Shown: positions 46,281-59,475, counted from the first letter of the stretch. The stretch is DNA of 64,000 nucleotides from Sordaria brevicollis (GCA_033439795.1 JAUTDP010000014.1:558001-622000), one strand, 5' to 3'. Numbers and translations are program-made. The notes: generated by a model not told the origin, from the sequence alone.

Positions 46281-49200
46281 TTTGTGGCCCGTGGTGGCTG
46301 ACGGTAGAATTGCGTGGATATCGTTTCCCTCTCGGCTAGACGAGGTCCCCTCGGTCCCCTATCCAGCGGATATCACCAAGAGAAGAGTAGTGGATGACCG
46401 TGGTGATGACACTGATGAAATGCAAAGTGGAATCGGATCGACTTGAAGTTGTACGGCGACCGACGTGACCATTTCTCTGTGCAGGATTGCGTCTTGTTAG
46501 GTAGGTAACTTCCTGTTACCAGGACTGCCAGGGCCACCACAGGAACTTTGCTGTCTTGAGACTGGTTCGAACCACTGGCATGACCGAGATGAGGACTTGT
46601 TCCGAGGATAAACCAGCCTGAACTCCAAAAAGGTGCCCGCTTAGGTTCTGAGAGTGTGGGCACTGCATTGCAGCAGCAGCGCGGCAACCATGGACCGACC
46701 TGTCCTTCCTGCCTGGACAGCGAAAAAGCCAAGGCGTCATTTGTTCGCTCAAAAGACACGGTATTATCTCATTATCAAATTCAATAGCGTTGCCGTTGCC
46801 AATCTGCTAGTGCTACCGCGTGTGCTTCAGTGCGAAACCTTAACAGTCACAGCGGGACATTAGCATCCACGAAGCGAGGTTTCTAATGAGGAAGGAACAC
46901 TTGAACCATCCTAGCGCACTGACCAAAGCGGTGTTGCAGTCCCCGGTCATAGTGGAAAGCAACACTCCACCAAACAACGAAAGCCTGGAGGACCGGACCT
47001 CCGACGGCAAAGGCAAAAGATTCACTTTCCATGATTCCATTTTCTAGCCATCCAGTCCACTTGCTCGCCTCAATCCTGTCAGCAGGCGGGAGCCGATGGG
47101 ATGGGATCACAGGATTGCCGCCGGTGATGTTAAATCTTCAAAGTCACACCATGCCATTGATGATGACAGCCATTGACTAACAATAGCAAAATGCCTTGTC
47201 GTGGGCCTCCCGTCAATCAATCGCCTTGTTAGAAAGATTCTTCTGTCCACTCTGCTGGGAGAGTTGCGATGCATCTCGGGAGCACCGTCAACCGTCGGGG
47301 TTGATTCGACGGCATTGCCCCCTTCAAGGTCTGATCCAATCCATTTGCTCCCTTTGGGTCTTTTACATGTTTGAATATCAGATCAGGTATTCTATACTTT
47401 TGGGCGGAGATGCTCAAAATGCGACAGACTGGAAAATCAAGATGTCAGCTAGGTATTTAGCAGCATCAAAAAGCAAGCAAAGCACAAGCGCGAGTCCGAT
47501 AGACCCGTGCCACTCACGCTTGGCTTGCCCGTCTTTTGCCTGTCTGGAACGAAAAGCAAAGAACCTTGCTGAGTGTTGGCAGCTTTGCCTGTCAGGCCTG
47601 TCACCAGAGCGCTTTCACAAGGCGATTCGGCTCCAGGAACTCGGCACGTCCAATCTCTTGAGGGCCAGGCCCCTGGACGAACATCCATCCTGCTGACCTT
47701 TTGCTGATGTCGAATCTCTCCGTGATGGGGCAAAAGGTCCATTGTGCTTCGACAATATGGAACAGAAACGAAGCCTTGAAAACACCAAGTCGCTTCAGAT
47801 TGTGATGGAAGCAAACCTTGCCCTGGACGGACGTTTCTGAGATCATCGTCATGCGTTCAGGTCTGCTCTGTTTGTTTATTACAAAAACATATGACTGATG
47901 ACATTCATCAAAGTGGCTCTTTGTGGCGTATGGGGTACCCCTTTCTGTCACTTTACCAAGTCGGATGCGCCGCTTCAAGTTTCCATATCATCCCGATATA
48001 CAGAAACTCCATGAAATTCAAGATACTTTTGACTCGATGGTTGCCCTCAGCCCGCACAATTCGCATGATCAGCAGCCTGGGTGTTTTAAAGAAAGGCGGA
48101 GGGTACGATAATCCAAATATAATTCCTGTAATATACTTTTATCGTACCGTAATGTCGGGATCTTTCTTGGCGGAGATTTGTTGACTCCTACTGTAGCTTC
48201 AACCCCACCTTTCTCTCTCAACACCCAAATGTGTACTGTACAGTGCATTCAGCATGAAAATGGCGTGAACAAGCTGCATACTAGAGAGACCAGGACAGAA
48301 GAGGTTGGTTGTCTGTTTTCGTCAAATTACAACAACGTCAAGACAATGGTTAAGATATGAACCAAACAGCGACTCACCTTCACGACAACGACAAATACTC
48401 TACTCGTATACCAAACGGTTGGTTCCATCCTGTACCATAGACAACCAGCCTCTAAGATGCAACTCTTCTTGACCGCCAGTTCCTCCATATTCCCAGTCCC
48501 AATGAAACCACAAAGTCCTTTGAGACGAGTTTTTGACCCAAAAGGCTTCAACATATTTCCAACGTCCCGTCAAGCTACAATGACAGTTACCACAAAGCGG
48601 GGTTCATAGCATATTGATGGATCTAAAATCGACAAGGCGGCAGCGACACAGTTGGCCGTTGCAGATATACCCAGGCCAACAACTTCAAGCCATCAAGCCT
48701 TCATCACCACCGACGATGCTTTGTACACAGTTTCACTGTTTTCACTGCGTACTCGAAACTCCAAAATCGGCATATCTCACCGCAAACATTCGGCACCTTT
48801 AACTTAACTGTACTCAGCTAATGCGGGATTATCACAAATAGGCGTCTCTGCGCCCTCACTGCCTGCCCATTGACTAGTGTATACAAACCATCATTTTCAA
48901 GAAGTTCTCAGCTGCTTCCCCGTGTATTGTCATTGGAAACCTTGGCAGTCTGTTCAGTACAGAGACTGGCGGAATTTATCATGGCGGGGAAGGAACGGAG
49001 GCGGCCCGGCAGGAGCAAATTCGTCAAACTGAGCACCTACAACGGAAGGCGTCACCGTCATCATTCCACGACCGCAACCAATATTCATCGATGAGGAAGT
49101 CACGGCGGGAACTGAGAAAGAGCTATCCGCCAATCACGTGTGTGGAACGCGTTGATACACGTCCTCACGTCCTGAGAAAATCAATTAAAACCCAAGCGTG

Positions 49201-51881
49201 TTTCCTCCACTTCCAACATCCAACCACGGCACCACCACAGGCACCACCCACCACGGACAGCATATCCAAACCCGGCTGAGTCAAACACTCCAAACAGGAT
49301 TGTACCACGGCTCGCAGCATCGAAATTGGAAGGGGAGCGCGACTTGGCGAGAAGACGATTACAACATAACGCTTTGCCGCGCTATTACCGTTGGACAGTG
49401 ATATCTAACATGGACCGCAACACAGAATACCCGACGGCCAGGTTATCAAACAAATGGAAACACGGATTGGCTTCGGACCTCGCACCAAAGCTCCGGAGCA
49501 TATTTTGCCGTTCACACCCCCTTTGGAACCCCATCCGGCCCGACCATCTTTTGCCGGAAACATGCCTCAACTCGCGGGCCAAGTGAGATCGTACTCCGGA
49601 CACAGCTGCTTCCGATGACCAAGCTACCGGGCGCCTTGAGGCCGTATGACCTGCCGTCGTCCTGTCTCGACATCTTACCTCTTGCCCATTTCGAGGGGCG
49701 AGGCTGCAATTGTCGTCATCGTATCTTGCTTCCCGCGGTTATCTCAGCTACACAGCAGCATGATACTGCAACCAGGACGGACCACCACGACCAGCTGCAT
49801 CTGTTTCTGTCTTTCAGCCCTTGGCCGCGCCGATCCGATGCACAATTTCAGGCAGCTCAGTCTCACTGCTTGCTGACCCGTCTCTGTGCTTGGAGAAAAG
49901 ATCGACCATCCTCAACCACAAGCCGCCCAAAACCTCAAAAAGACCCTGACACCGCGGATCAAACCCTTTGCTCACGGCGGTATGTCGTGCAACTCGTCAA
50001 GGAGCTGTTTCCCTCAGTGGCGGTCCGCTGGTTGGACCTATAACCCTGAACTTGCTTGCAAATTGATTGCTTCGGCATGCCGTGGGACATGAGCCTTTAC
50101 ATAGTCGGACGGTGCACGACGTATCTGCCACTTTGGTGTCAGCACTAATATCATTCTCGTCAACCTGCCACGGACAGCCGGGGATGCCCCCCAGGACGAC
50201 AAGCCGCCTTGTGCCAACGGCCATGTCGTAATATCATCGCGTCTAGAAGAGCCACACCACGCTTTCACTACCCCCATTTAATCAAGCCTCAAACCTTCCG
50301 TGTCCAGATCGAATTATCGTGGGATCTGCCCACGGGCTGCTCGTTTTCCCAAACCCAAGCGGTCCTTTTGCCGTATGCAGGGCACAGCATGGTGCTGACT
50401 ACCGGCTCCTTGCGATTGCAGCCGGTATCAGATTAGACGGGTGGAACTGCCTCCTATGCAGGTTTGAGACATACCTAACCTCCACGACGCCATCATCAAA
50501 GACGGTAAACACGCGATGGCCATCAGACCAATGCCATCGGGACGGACCATCATCGCCGTTATTAAGAAGGTTCGGGTGAGACTCCCGCTACCCTGCAGTT
50601 CGTGTCGACCCGAGGCGTCTCATATTCACGGTTGATTACTTGCCAGCTGCCTACCCTACGAGCTCGTCCACCGGAAACTACAAACTGGACCCTGAATTGT
50701 CACGTCCAACTTCAAACCACGGGGTCTCGATTCAGGTTAACCACAGAAGACCATCATACGTTTCGGACGAAGCTCTCTCAGGTAACGGTCGTACAGTGCT
50801 GGCAGCCTTGCGCCATCACGGGTATTCGAAGCAACACAGCATGCTCTATTGGTGCGGCATGCGGGCATGAGTGTCGTAAAGTCTCTGTCCGAGAACAGGT
50901 TTCCTATCAAGTCCTAACCCGCTCAGTTTATCCGTCGTGCGGTGGTTGGAGAGACGGCGTATGTGGCCCCCTTTATCATCAAGTATAAGGCTGGCGCAGC
51001 CGCGCATCTACTCCAGTCACCCAATGGTGTCTTGGAAGTTCATCCACATATCGTGAGGCCTTTGGTTCGCGGATAACCCAAAGACCAATGGTGAGTGTCC
51101 GCCATATTCATGCTGAAACTGCCTATCAGGTCAGTCAAGGTGGGTGTCTGTCAAATGTCGGAAGTTTTGTTTTATTGGCGGGCCTTCGCATGGCTTTCAT
51201 TCAGCTCAGCCGCTCGTGGTGGTGATGGTGGCTGGGCGGGACACAACCCCCGACAATCAAGCAACAGAAACATCATGGACCATCACAGGATTCATGAGGC
51301 AAGTTGGGGCGGGGGCGTGTTACCGAGCTCAAGCCACAGCAACGATCAACCTCTCATTTCTCGTTTGGTTGAGTCAACTGGTAAGACCGCTTCACTAATA
51401 TCCTACAAACTGCTTTGCGTATGATCCTTCCGATGGTCTCAAAATTGGAACATGTCCATCTCAAACGGCGGCCGCTTGACCAGTAGCCGAGCCCAGACCC
51501 CGGGGCCGTCGTCCACCGATCACCGGCGGGATCTACTGCGAAGTACGGGGCCACGGACACCGCCCGGATGGTATCGTAATGTAACGGTAATTATGGTAAC
51601 ATACCTGTTCCGCCGTGAGGTACAACGCAGCTGATAATACTTTTTCCTCCAACAATCAATCAGCGCTGTCTGAATCTCTCCGCAGGCTGTATGCTACGCC
51701 AGGTCACCATCACCGAGATCGCGATCACAAAGGCGGTGAACTGCACAACCGCAACAAAAGACACACACATTGTTGCCCACCAGCCCGCATCAGCGGCGCG
51801 GCCCAGGCCTTCCATTTCTGAAAACCACTGCACAACGAGACAAGGCACCACTGCACCCCGCTTTGATGAGAGCCTGGCCTG

Positions 51882-52050
51882 TGTTAGATACAGGGGTGGG
51901 TTTCCTGCCACCGCCTTTCTTATGTAATCTAGATTGTTGGGTAAAACCCAGATTTCTGTGTGCGGGATTTTCCTGGTTATAGAATAGATTCTATACAATA
52001 TATACTCTGTACCCTTATTCTTAATACCCCTATATTGCTGCTATTCTATA
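51882..52050 (+). repeat. 5' LTR of the copia element
   Basis: Begins TGTTAGATACAGGGG and ends CTATTCTATA. Aligned without gaps to the 3' LTR it differs at about two dozen positions, all transitions except one A/T. Confidence 0.92.
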
Positions 52051-52199
52051 ATTAAGAATTTTAGTTACTACCTCCCGATTGCGGTAACCCGGTAGAATAT
52101 AGTAATAATAGCGATATTCAATTAATAATAATAATTATTATAATATCCTCGATTACCGATTTTAAGAAAGCGGGTAACGCCGTCCTTAGGTTTATTAAC

Positions 52200-55100
52200 G
52201 ATTAAATTATATAGAATAAAAGATTTTAATCGAAAGTATTCGAATTAGGATTATAGAAGTATATTAATCCTAATAATAAGAAGCCGTAATTTATTATCCT
52301 TATAGAATTTACCACTAAAGATTTTATAAATCCCTTAATCTACGCTATAGTCGTTATTATTAATTCGATTAACAACCTTAATATTAACGATTCCTAATTT
52401 TAATAGGAGATTTTTCAATTTATTGAGGAAAATTATACGGCTAGCGGACCCACCGCGAAAACGCGTAATTATATTTCGATACTATTTCCTTCCTAATAGA
52501 AGGCGACTACGCTTACGCCTATTAATACTACCGTTATTTAATTAGTTATTAGGGCCTTAACTTTTTTTATCGCCCCGGCCCTAATTTTAATCTTATACGC
52601 GGCGCACTATTATAATTTCTTAATTAAGCGCAATTATTATAATTATTAGGAAATTGTAATTAATTACTATCGTAATATAAAAATTTAGGAAATTTATAAA
52701 GAAAAGATTATTACCTTTCGTATTTAAATAAAAAATAATATTAATTAATACTTTTAATTAATTTATTTTAAAGGAATTATTTCTTTATCCGTTTAATACA
52801 ATATAGTGAAATTTAATATTTAATTCGACGAGGAATAAATTTACAACGATATCCGCATTAATTATTATAATAAGATTAATATTACGACCTATCCCCGTAA
52901 TTAAATTAATTAATTATAAAAGTAAGAATATATTATAATTATTAGTAAATACTTTAAAGTCGATAAGTATATTAACCCTAAAGTATAGAAGATTGATTTT
53001 TTTAATATAATAAATAAATTTAGTAATTCCCTTTTTAAGAATTGGGTTACGTTTTTTAAAATTACGGATAAGAGGCTTTTAAATAATAATTTTATTTATT
53101 TTAATTTAACCCGTAATTTTAAAGAACGGGTTTATAATTATTACTTTAAAAAATTATATAATTAAATTTTAAAAGGCGGTACATTTCCTACCCTTATATT
53201 TAATAGTCGAATTATAGAGGACGCTTTTAATAATATTAATAAGAAGCGCGGTTAGGGTATTAATAATTAAAATAATAAACGTTAAAGGCGAATTTACAAA
53301 ATTTGCGAGAGATTTAATTATTTTTATAATAAATATTAATATATAATCCCTTTTTTAACGTTTAATTTTAATTAGGTTTTTAATTAATGTATTTAGGGTA
53401 TAATTAATAAAAATTATTAAAGGAGTATTTAATTTACGTAAAGGTTCCGTAAATTAAATACTAAAATTGTATTAACGTAATAAATTTTTATTAAAAGGTT
53501 AATAAAATTTGCGATTAATACCCTTAGTAGCGGGTTTTAATTTAAAGGTCGGAAAATTAATAAAATTGGCTATTAATTTAATTTTTTAATATTAAAATTT
53601 CGATAGGAAGTTTTAATATACTTATTAAAAAATTTAATTATTTTTAATTTAAGTATAATAATTTATATTTTTAACGAAGTTAACTATTTTAAAAATTTTA
53701 CTTTTATAAATAAAGGAGATTACATTTAAGTTAATAACGGTTTATTAATAATTGAGGGATATAGGACCATTTATATTCTAATTAATAATAATAAAGGTAA
53801 CTTTTTTAAATTTCGTTTAAATAACGTAGCGTTAATTTTAAATATAATTTATAATTTCGTATCTCTTCGAAAGTTTATAGAACTCGATTATTCCTAAAAT
53901 ATTATTAATTCTTATATTCGCGCCCCCGATCTTTCTTATTATTATTCTATTTTTAATTATTTTTAATAATTTATTTTTAAATATATCCTTTTTAATTCCT
54001 ATAAAAATAACGTTAATTAATCCTTTTTTAATATTCGAATTCCCTAGAGTAAGACCGTTAAGAGATTTTAAAAAGGAGATATTTTATATTAATATTTTAA
54101 ATTTAATTACCTTAAATCCGAGATTTTTATTTAATTAATTAATAAGGAATATAACGTACGCTTTAAGGGTCTAAATCTAATATATTATAATACGTATACG
54201 GTAATTAAATTAAAACGCTAAATTGGGAAGGTTATTTGCATTGCGTTTAAAGGATTAGGATAAAGGGTAATTACCGATTTTTTTAAATATATTTTAATAA
54301 AGGTAGGATTTAATTAGGTTTTTATATTAATAATAATAATTAATTATTAATTTAATTACTTTTAGGTATATTATTTTATTAAAAAGATTGCCGATTCTAT
54401 TATTATAGCCTTATCTTCTTTTATTATTGGTTTAAAAACCTAATATTAAATTTAAGTATAAGTAGTCGAATATAATAACGAAATTACGATAATTAAATTT
54501 AGGGTCGTTACCTTTTTATTATAGTAGGGTATTAAGGTCGAGCCTTCTACGCTATATATTTAGGTATAGAACGGCGGCGCTAAATATTCGGGGGGTATAT
54601 TTAGCGAGAAAGCTAAAATTATAAAAGAATTTATAAACTTTTTAAAAGAATTTTAGAGAAAGATTATAATAGTTATAATTTATTTTCTTAATAAAATTTT
54701 TAGGTATAATTTTAATTAGAAAATTTTAAAGGAATATTTTAAAATTTATATAATAAATTATAACGGCGGTTAATAAAAGGTAGTCCTTACTTTAATATAT
54801 TTAAAAGTTTATAATTATAAAGTTTTTACATTTATAATAAAAATCCTACGCGGCTATAATAAAATTAGGAAATTTAAAAGATATATTTAAATTAATTACT
54901 TAATCGGTTACTAATCGTTAAATATTTACCGAATTTAAAATCTTTATACTAATTTAATTATAGTAATTAGAAACGTAGTCTTTAACGAAAATGAGGTTTT
55001 TATAAATAATATCGAGAAATTTTAAAATTCGTTTAAAATTTCCCTAAAAAAATTAGCCGTATAATTAAATAATTTTTATTAATTAAAAGACGATTTTATT

Positions 55101-57250
55101 ATACCCTTTCCAATTCTAGAGAACTATACCGACGACGAACTAAATAATTTCGGTTTAATTATCGAACTTATACCCGCGGAATTAAAGACCCCTACAATCT
55201 TTACCGAACCCGCCGAATATATATATAAATAAGAAGAAGAAATATTACGTCCTTAAATATTAGAGCAATTAAATAATTAGTAAAATATAGTAATGAATAA
55301 GATAAATAAATTAATTAATTATAATTTACCGATTCCTTTTAATAATTTAATTTCGTTTTTTATTAAAAATTCAAATTACGTCCCTTCAATATAACCTCCC
55401 ACCTATTTCCCCCGAATAGATTAATATTTATATTAAGTAATATCCTTCTTAAATACGCTTAATTTCTATTAAATTAATATATATAACGATCGCGTTATCG
55501 ATTATACTAATTTAGATTAATTAAAGAAATTTGGGTTAAAAATCGATAACGACGATTTTTATACAGATTCGAAGCTTATTATCAATAACGTTAAAAAGTA
55601 TAATATATTAAATATATTAAATACTTTATATTATCAAAAATTCCCCCCTTTATTTAAAAACTATCGAAACCTTTATTTCTATCCTTTTTAAAAGATATTT
55701 CGTTAAATTAAAAAGGAATATTTTTAGGATTATAATATAAAAGGATTATAAAAGTAAGTAAATTAGGAAGAATATTAAGGAATTATCCCTTTCGATTCTA
55801 TATAAGTATATATTTATAAATTCGACGTAGCGGGTTATTATTTTAAAAATAAAGTACGCTTTATTATAAAAGGAGATTAATAACCTTAAAATTTATAAAA
55901 TACCTACGCGGCCACTTTAGCGATTCGTACTTTTTATATTATAATAATTATTACAAGTTACTTTAATTTCGAATTCAAATAATACGATATTATTAACGTT
56001 TTCGTTAACGCCCTTTTCGATAAATTTATTTATATACGAATATTATTAGGATATACCTAATAAAGTAAAGTTATTAAATTATTACGCGCTTTCTATAATT
56101 TTTAACGTTCCCTCTTACTATAGTAATACAAATTTATTAAAACGCTTATTACCATTAATTTAATCCCTATCCCTATAGAACCCTATATATTTATTTATTA
56201 AAATATAATAATCTTCTTCTACGTTAATAATATTATTCTTATTTACCGAAACGAAAATAAATATAATACTATTAGAATTATTAACGTTTTAGAAAGTTAT
56301 TATTAATTAATAAACGGTAATAATATTTAATAGTTTTTAAATATCGAAATTATTCGAGACCGAATAAAGCAATTAATTTAATTATTTTAATACGAATATA
56401 TTAAAAAGATTATAGAGAAGTTTTAATAGTCCCGGTCGTTTCTTTAAATTTTTATAAATATTAAAAAGCTCTTCCCTTCTAAAAGTATTATTAACTTTAA
56501 ATTTATTAAAATATATTAAAAGGTAATCGGCGAAATTATATACGCGTTAATTATTATTAAATCCGACGGCGCTTTTACCGGCTCTAAGTTATCCCGTTTC
56601 TTTATTAATTTTAATAGTATTTATTACACTACCGCCAACCGATTACTCGCCTACCTTAAGGGTACCGAGGATTATACACTCTAATTAGGGGGTAATAATT
56701 TATTTTTAATTTTAATTAACGCCTCCTATATTAATAATACTTTAAATCGATAAAATTTATAAGGATTTACTATATAATTATTAAATAGAACCGTCGATTA
56801 ACGAATTAATAAATAGGATATTATTATTACTTTTATTACTAAGGTTGAATTATTATCCTTATTATAAAAGGTTTATAAAAATTTATAGGCAAAACGTTTA
56901 TTCAATTCGCTAATTCTTAATTTGGGAATTAACGATAAAAATATCCTATTAAGATATAATAACGCTTAAACAATCCGCTTAATTACTAAAGAAAACGTTA
57001 AACTTTAGATTAAATTTAAATATATTAATATTTATAATTATTAATTTCGAAAGGGATAATAGCGTAGTATATTTAACGTATATTACGTATTTATAACCGA
57101 AATAATCGCCAACGGACTAACGAAGGTATTGATTGTAAAAAAGTATAAAGAATTTATTCGTTAAATAGGTTTTATAAATATTTCGAATTTGAAGAAGGAG
57201 AAGGAAAGGGTATTGAAATTAATTAACGCGAATATATTAATAATCTAATT
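52200..57250 (+). pseudogene. RIP-inactivated copia gag-pol polyprotein
   Basis: Plus-strand reading with stops ignored. Near 53,285-53,345 a segment spaced like a zinc knuckle (I-C-E-R-F...) occurs. At about 54,565-54,600 the integrase motif appears as Q-N-G-G-A-K-Y-S-G-G, and Y-L-I-G-Y marks its C-terminus near 54,895. At about 55,897-55,935 the RT block reads T-Y-A-A-T-L-A-I-R-T-F. At about 56,213-56,245 the catalytic YVDD box reads Y-V-N-N-I-I-L-I, both aspartates changed to asparagine by G-to-A. At about 57,096-57,130 the RNase H end reads I-I-A-N-G-L-T-K-V-L. Very many in-frame TAA/TAG codons occur where Gln or Trp would be. The polyprotein is dead. Confidence 0.88.
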
Positions 57251-57400
57251 CCGGCGGGGATAGAATATTTTAAAGAGGTAAAAAGGAAAGATAATATTAT
57301 TATAAGTAATTATCGATTTATATTATTCTATTAAAATAATTTTTATAAAATAAAAGGATCCTATATAATATTTATAAAAAGGAAAAAAGGTAAAAAAGTT

Positions 57401-57544
57401 TAGCGCCAACGGGATTCGAACCCGCGACTTTTAGGGATAATTATTAAAAATAATCCGGGGAATATATTATTAAATATAATTTAAAGATACTATACGGTTA
57501 TTTAATATAGGACCTTAACGCTTTAATTACTAAATTACGGCGCC
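57401..57544 (-). pseudogene. RIP-damaged tRNA-like sequence nested in the copia element
   Basis: Read on the minus strand, the first seven bases (57544-57538, GGCGCCG) pair fully with 57408-57402 if two G-U pairs are allowed. The T arm is perfect: stem GCGGG/CCCGT around TTCGAAT. A degraded A box (TAATTTAGTAATTAA) follows the acceptor stem, with G-to-A-type changes from TGG(C/T)xxAG. A T-run follows the 3' end as a Pol III terminator would. Total 144 nt, so an intron and/or long variable arm is implied; a Leu/Ser-type tRNA is possible, but the anticodon cannot be assigned. It lies between the end of pol and the right LTR. Confidence 0.6.
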
Positions 57545-57723
57545 CGGCTAATTATTGAAAATTAATACCGCGGATTTTTTAAATATAATATAATTAATAG
57601 GCGATGCCTTTAAAGGCGACTATTTGGGGATTTATTAATTTTAAGGGTATAGAATTTAAGAATGGCTTTATTTGGGCGCTTTTAATTAGCTTTCTAGTAT
57701 ACGCCGGTATAATTGGGGGGGTA

Positions 57724-57892
57724 TATTAAATATAGGGGTGGGTTTCCTACCACCGCCTTTTTTATATAATTTAGATTGCTGGGTAAAACCCTGATTTCTG
57801 TGTGCGGGATTTTCCTAGTCACAGAACAGATTTTATATAATATACACTCTGCACCCTCATTCTCAATACCCCTGTATTACTGCTATTCTACA
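57724..57892 (+). repeat. 3' LTR of the copia element
   Basis: Same length as the 5' LTR. Starts TATTAAATATAGGGG (mutated TG) and ends CTATTCTACA. Followed by target duplication GCCTG. Confidence 0.92.
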
Positions 57893-59149
57893 GCCTGCCT
57901 GGAAAGCGTGGGAGGGGAAGCTTGAAATGGTACCCGGCCCGGCACGGCGCGCCCTCCCTCCTCCTCAAATTCTCACACAGTGAGTGATCCACTGCAGTGG
58001 TCTTGCGATTGTTAGCAATCCCGAGGTTTGTGGAGGTCTGGTCTCATACCTAGCGCCAACGGCCTGGCTAAACATGTGTGGCAATGAGGACGTCCACGTA
58101 TGTCAAACTCCAGACGCTTGAACGCTTGAGAATGCTTGACCGCCAGGTTTGGATATGTGCATTATGCGGTAAACGCTCCGACCTTGACGCATACCCATGG
58201 GTAGGAGAGAAAAGGATCGTGAACCCGAATCCATTGCTGTGACAGCTGCATATTGGTATGGTTTTGTGCTATCGGGGATCTGTTGGAAAGCCCTGCGGTC
58301 TGTCGGCGTTTGATGGAGTCAAAAAGGAGGAGTTGAGTTGTGCTCAGTGTGAAAATGGCTAACGGTAACTGGCCAGGCCCCAACCAGCCGCTATGTAACC
58401 ACCACCAAGCCAGTGGCATCAATCAGATCATGATGTTGGATCTCCGAATGCGCTCATGGCGTCCTGTGTGTCCCCTCTCCTCCCCAACAGAAAAAGAATC
58501 AACTCCGTCATGAAGCGGCTTGCATCCTGTTGGCCGGTTCACAACTACAGCTTGACACCGCTTTCAGCACCTGTGCCAATCGACACAAAGTGAGACTCCA
58601 AAAAGCCAATTGCCAACAAGGTTGACAACAGAGAAACTCGATTGGGTCATTCGTTCTAGAAGCCCAATGGAAACCAGTTTGTCATAGAGGAGGGGTAACC
58701 TGACAGGGGTCGTTTTACCAAACACCAGGGTTCGGGTAGAAATAAGGCTGAGCTAGATGCAACAGCCACGTGAGGCTGACCATGACAAACCAATCAGACA
58801 CATCAAAAAGGCTCAGGTGGGGCTTTTCAAATCAGTTGGTGGAGCACGCTGCACAACGACCCGGGCCGGCAAGTGGGGTACCAGCAAGCCGGGGCAGCAC
58901 GGCAAATCACGAGATTGGGGGAAGCGTGGGGGCAGGCAACCTCAAGGCAGGCAAGCAATTGACATTGAAGTTCATGTGACAGCGCATGGCGCAACGGTGT
59001 CAACAGCGTTGGAGAAAGACGAGAGAGATGGGAGGAAACATTAATACAGGAAGAAATGGAAGCAAAAAGACGGCAAAAAAGCAACGCTCGTGATAATGAT
59101 ACTCGCTAGTTTTGCGCTGTGGAGGAGTCCCCAGGCGCACCCGAGCAGC

Positions 59150-59235
59150 TCCCCCACAACACGATTCGAACTGGTGACCTTTCGGCCCCAAGTGCGAAGT
59201 GGAACCATTTCGCTACTAAACCATTTCTGGTTGTT
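59150..59235 (-). pseudogene. tRNA-like relic, possibly Pro-type
   Basis: On the minus strand an A-box-like segment (TGGTTTAGTAGCGAAATGG) is followed 40 nt later by a B-box-like segment (AGTTCGAATC), the spacing of a tRNA. A CTTGGGG loop lies where the anticodon loop should be, suggesting TGG (Pro). However, the T stem does not pair, the acceptor ends do not pair, and there is no T-run terminator, so I call it a relic. Confidence 0.35.
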
Positions 59236-59431
59236 GTTGAATTACCACCACAGAGACTAAGCCTATATGGGTAAATACGAACGGGATTTGGGTTCGCAAC
59301 TTCCATTGCAAATCTCAACCCTTGCTTGGTCCATCAAGTATATGTATGAACCACTATCTCAATCATTAATCAACATCAGAACGACGAATATGAACTAGAG
59401 TTCGCTAGTTACTTCAAAAGCAAGAAAAATG

Positions 59432-59459
59432 AAAAATGCAAAAATGCAAAAATGCAAAA
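59432..59459. repeat. AAAAATGC short tandem repeat
   Basis: Three consecutive AAAAATGC-like units immediately beside the tRNA terminator run. Confidence 0.75.
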
Positions 59460-59460
59460 G

Positions 59461-59468
59461 AAAAAAAA
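59461..59468 (-). terminator. Pol III T-run terminator of the tRNA gene
   Basis: Eight A on the plus strand, that is eight T on the minus strand, starting 7 nt past the tRNA 3' end. Confidence 0.6.
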
Positions 59469-59475
59469 GGATTGG

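Larger units (their letters stand above)
45124..51876. other. 6.7-kb gene-free region of normal base composition
   Basis: Lies between the MULE and copia target duplications. The longest ORFs (120-170 codons, for example 47196-47696 plus and 46373-46759 minus) overlap on opposite strands and show no domains or splice-consistent extensions. Unlike the transposon blocks it is not AT-rich and has no dense TAA codons, so it is not strongly RIP-mutated. It contains two short tandem arrays (45481-45524 and 46241-46280) and a small hairpin (48102-48148). I recognise no gene; a non-coding RNA or old degraded sequence is possible. Confidence 0.45.
51882..57892 (+). mobile_element. complete Ty1/copia LTR retrotransposon, RIP-mutated
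   Basis: 6,011 bp. Two 169-bp LTRs lie in direct orientation (51882-52050 and 57724-57892). The outer ends are TG (left) and CA (right), canonical for retrotransposons. The matching inner ends read TA in both LTRs, as expected from C-to-T/G-to-A change. The 5-bp sequence GCCTG flanks both sides (51877-51881 and 57893-57897), the duplication size usual for copia. A G-run (TTGGGGGGG, about 57,712-57,720) just before the right LTR fits the polypurine tract. Internal coding order is gag-like, integrase, reverse transcriptase, RNase H on the plus strand, which is the copia order. No open reading frame survives. Confidence 0.92.
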
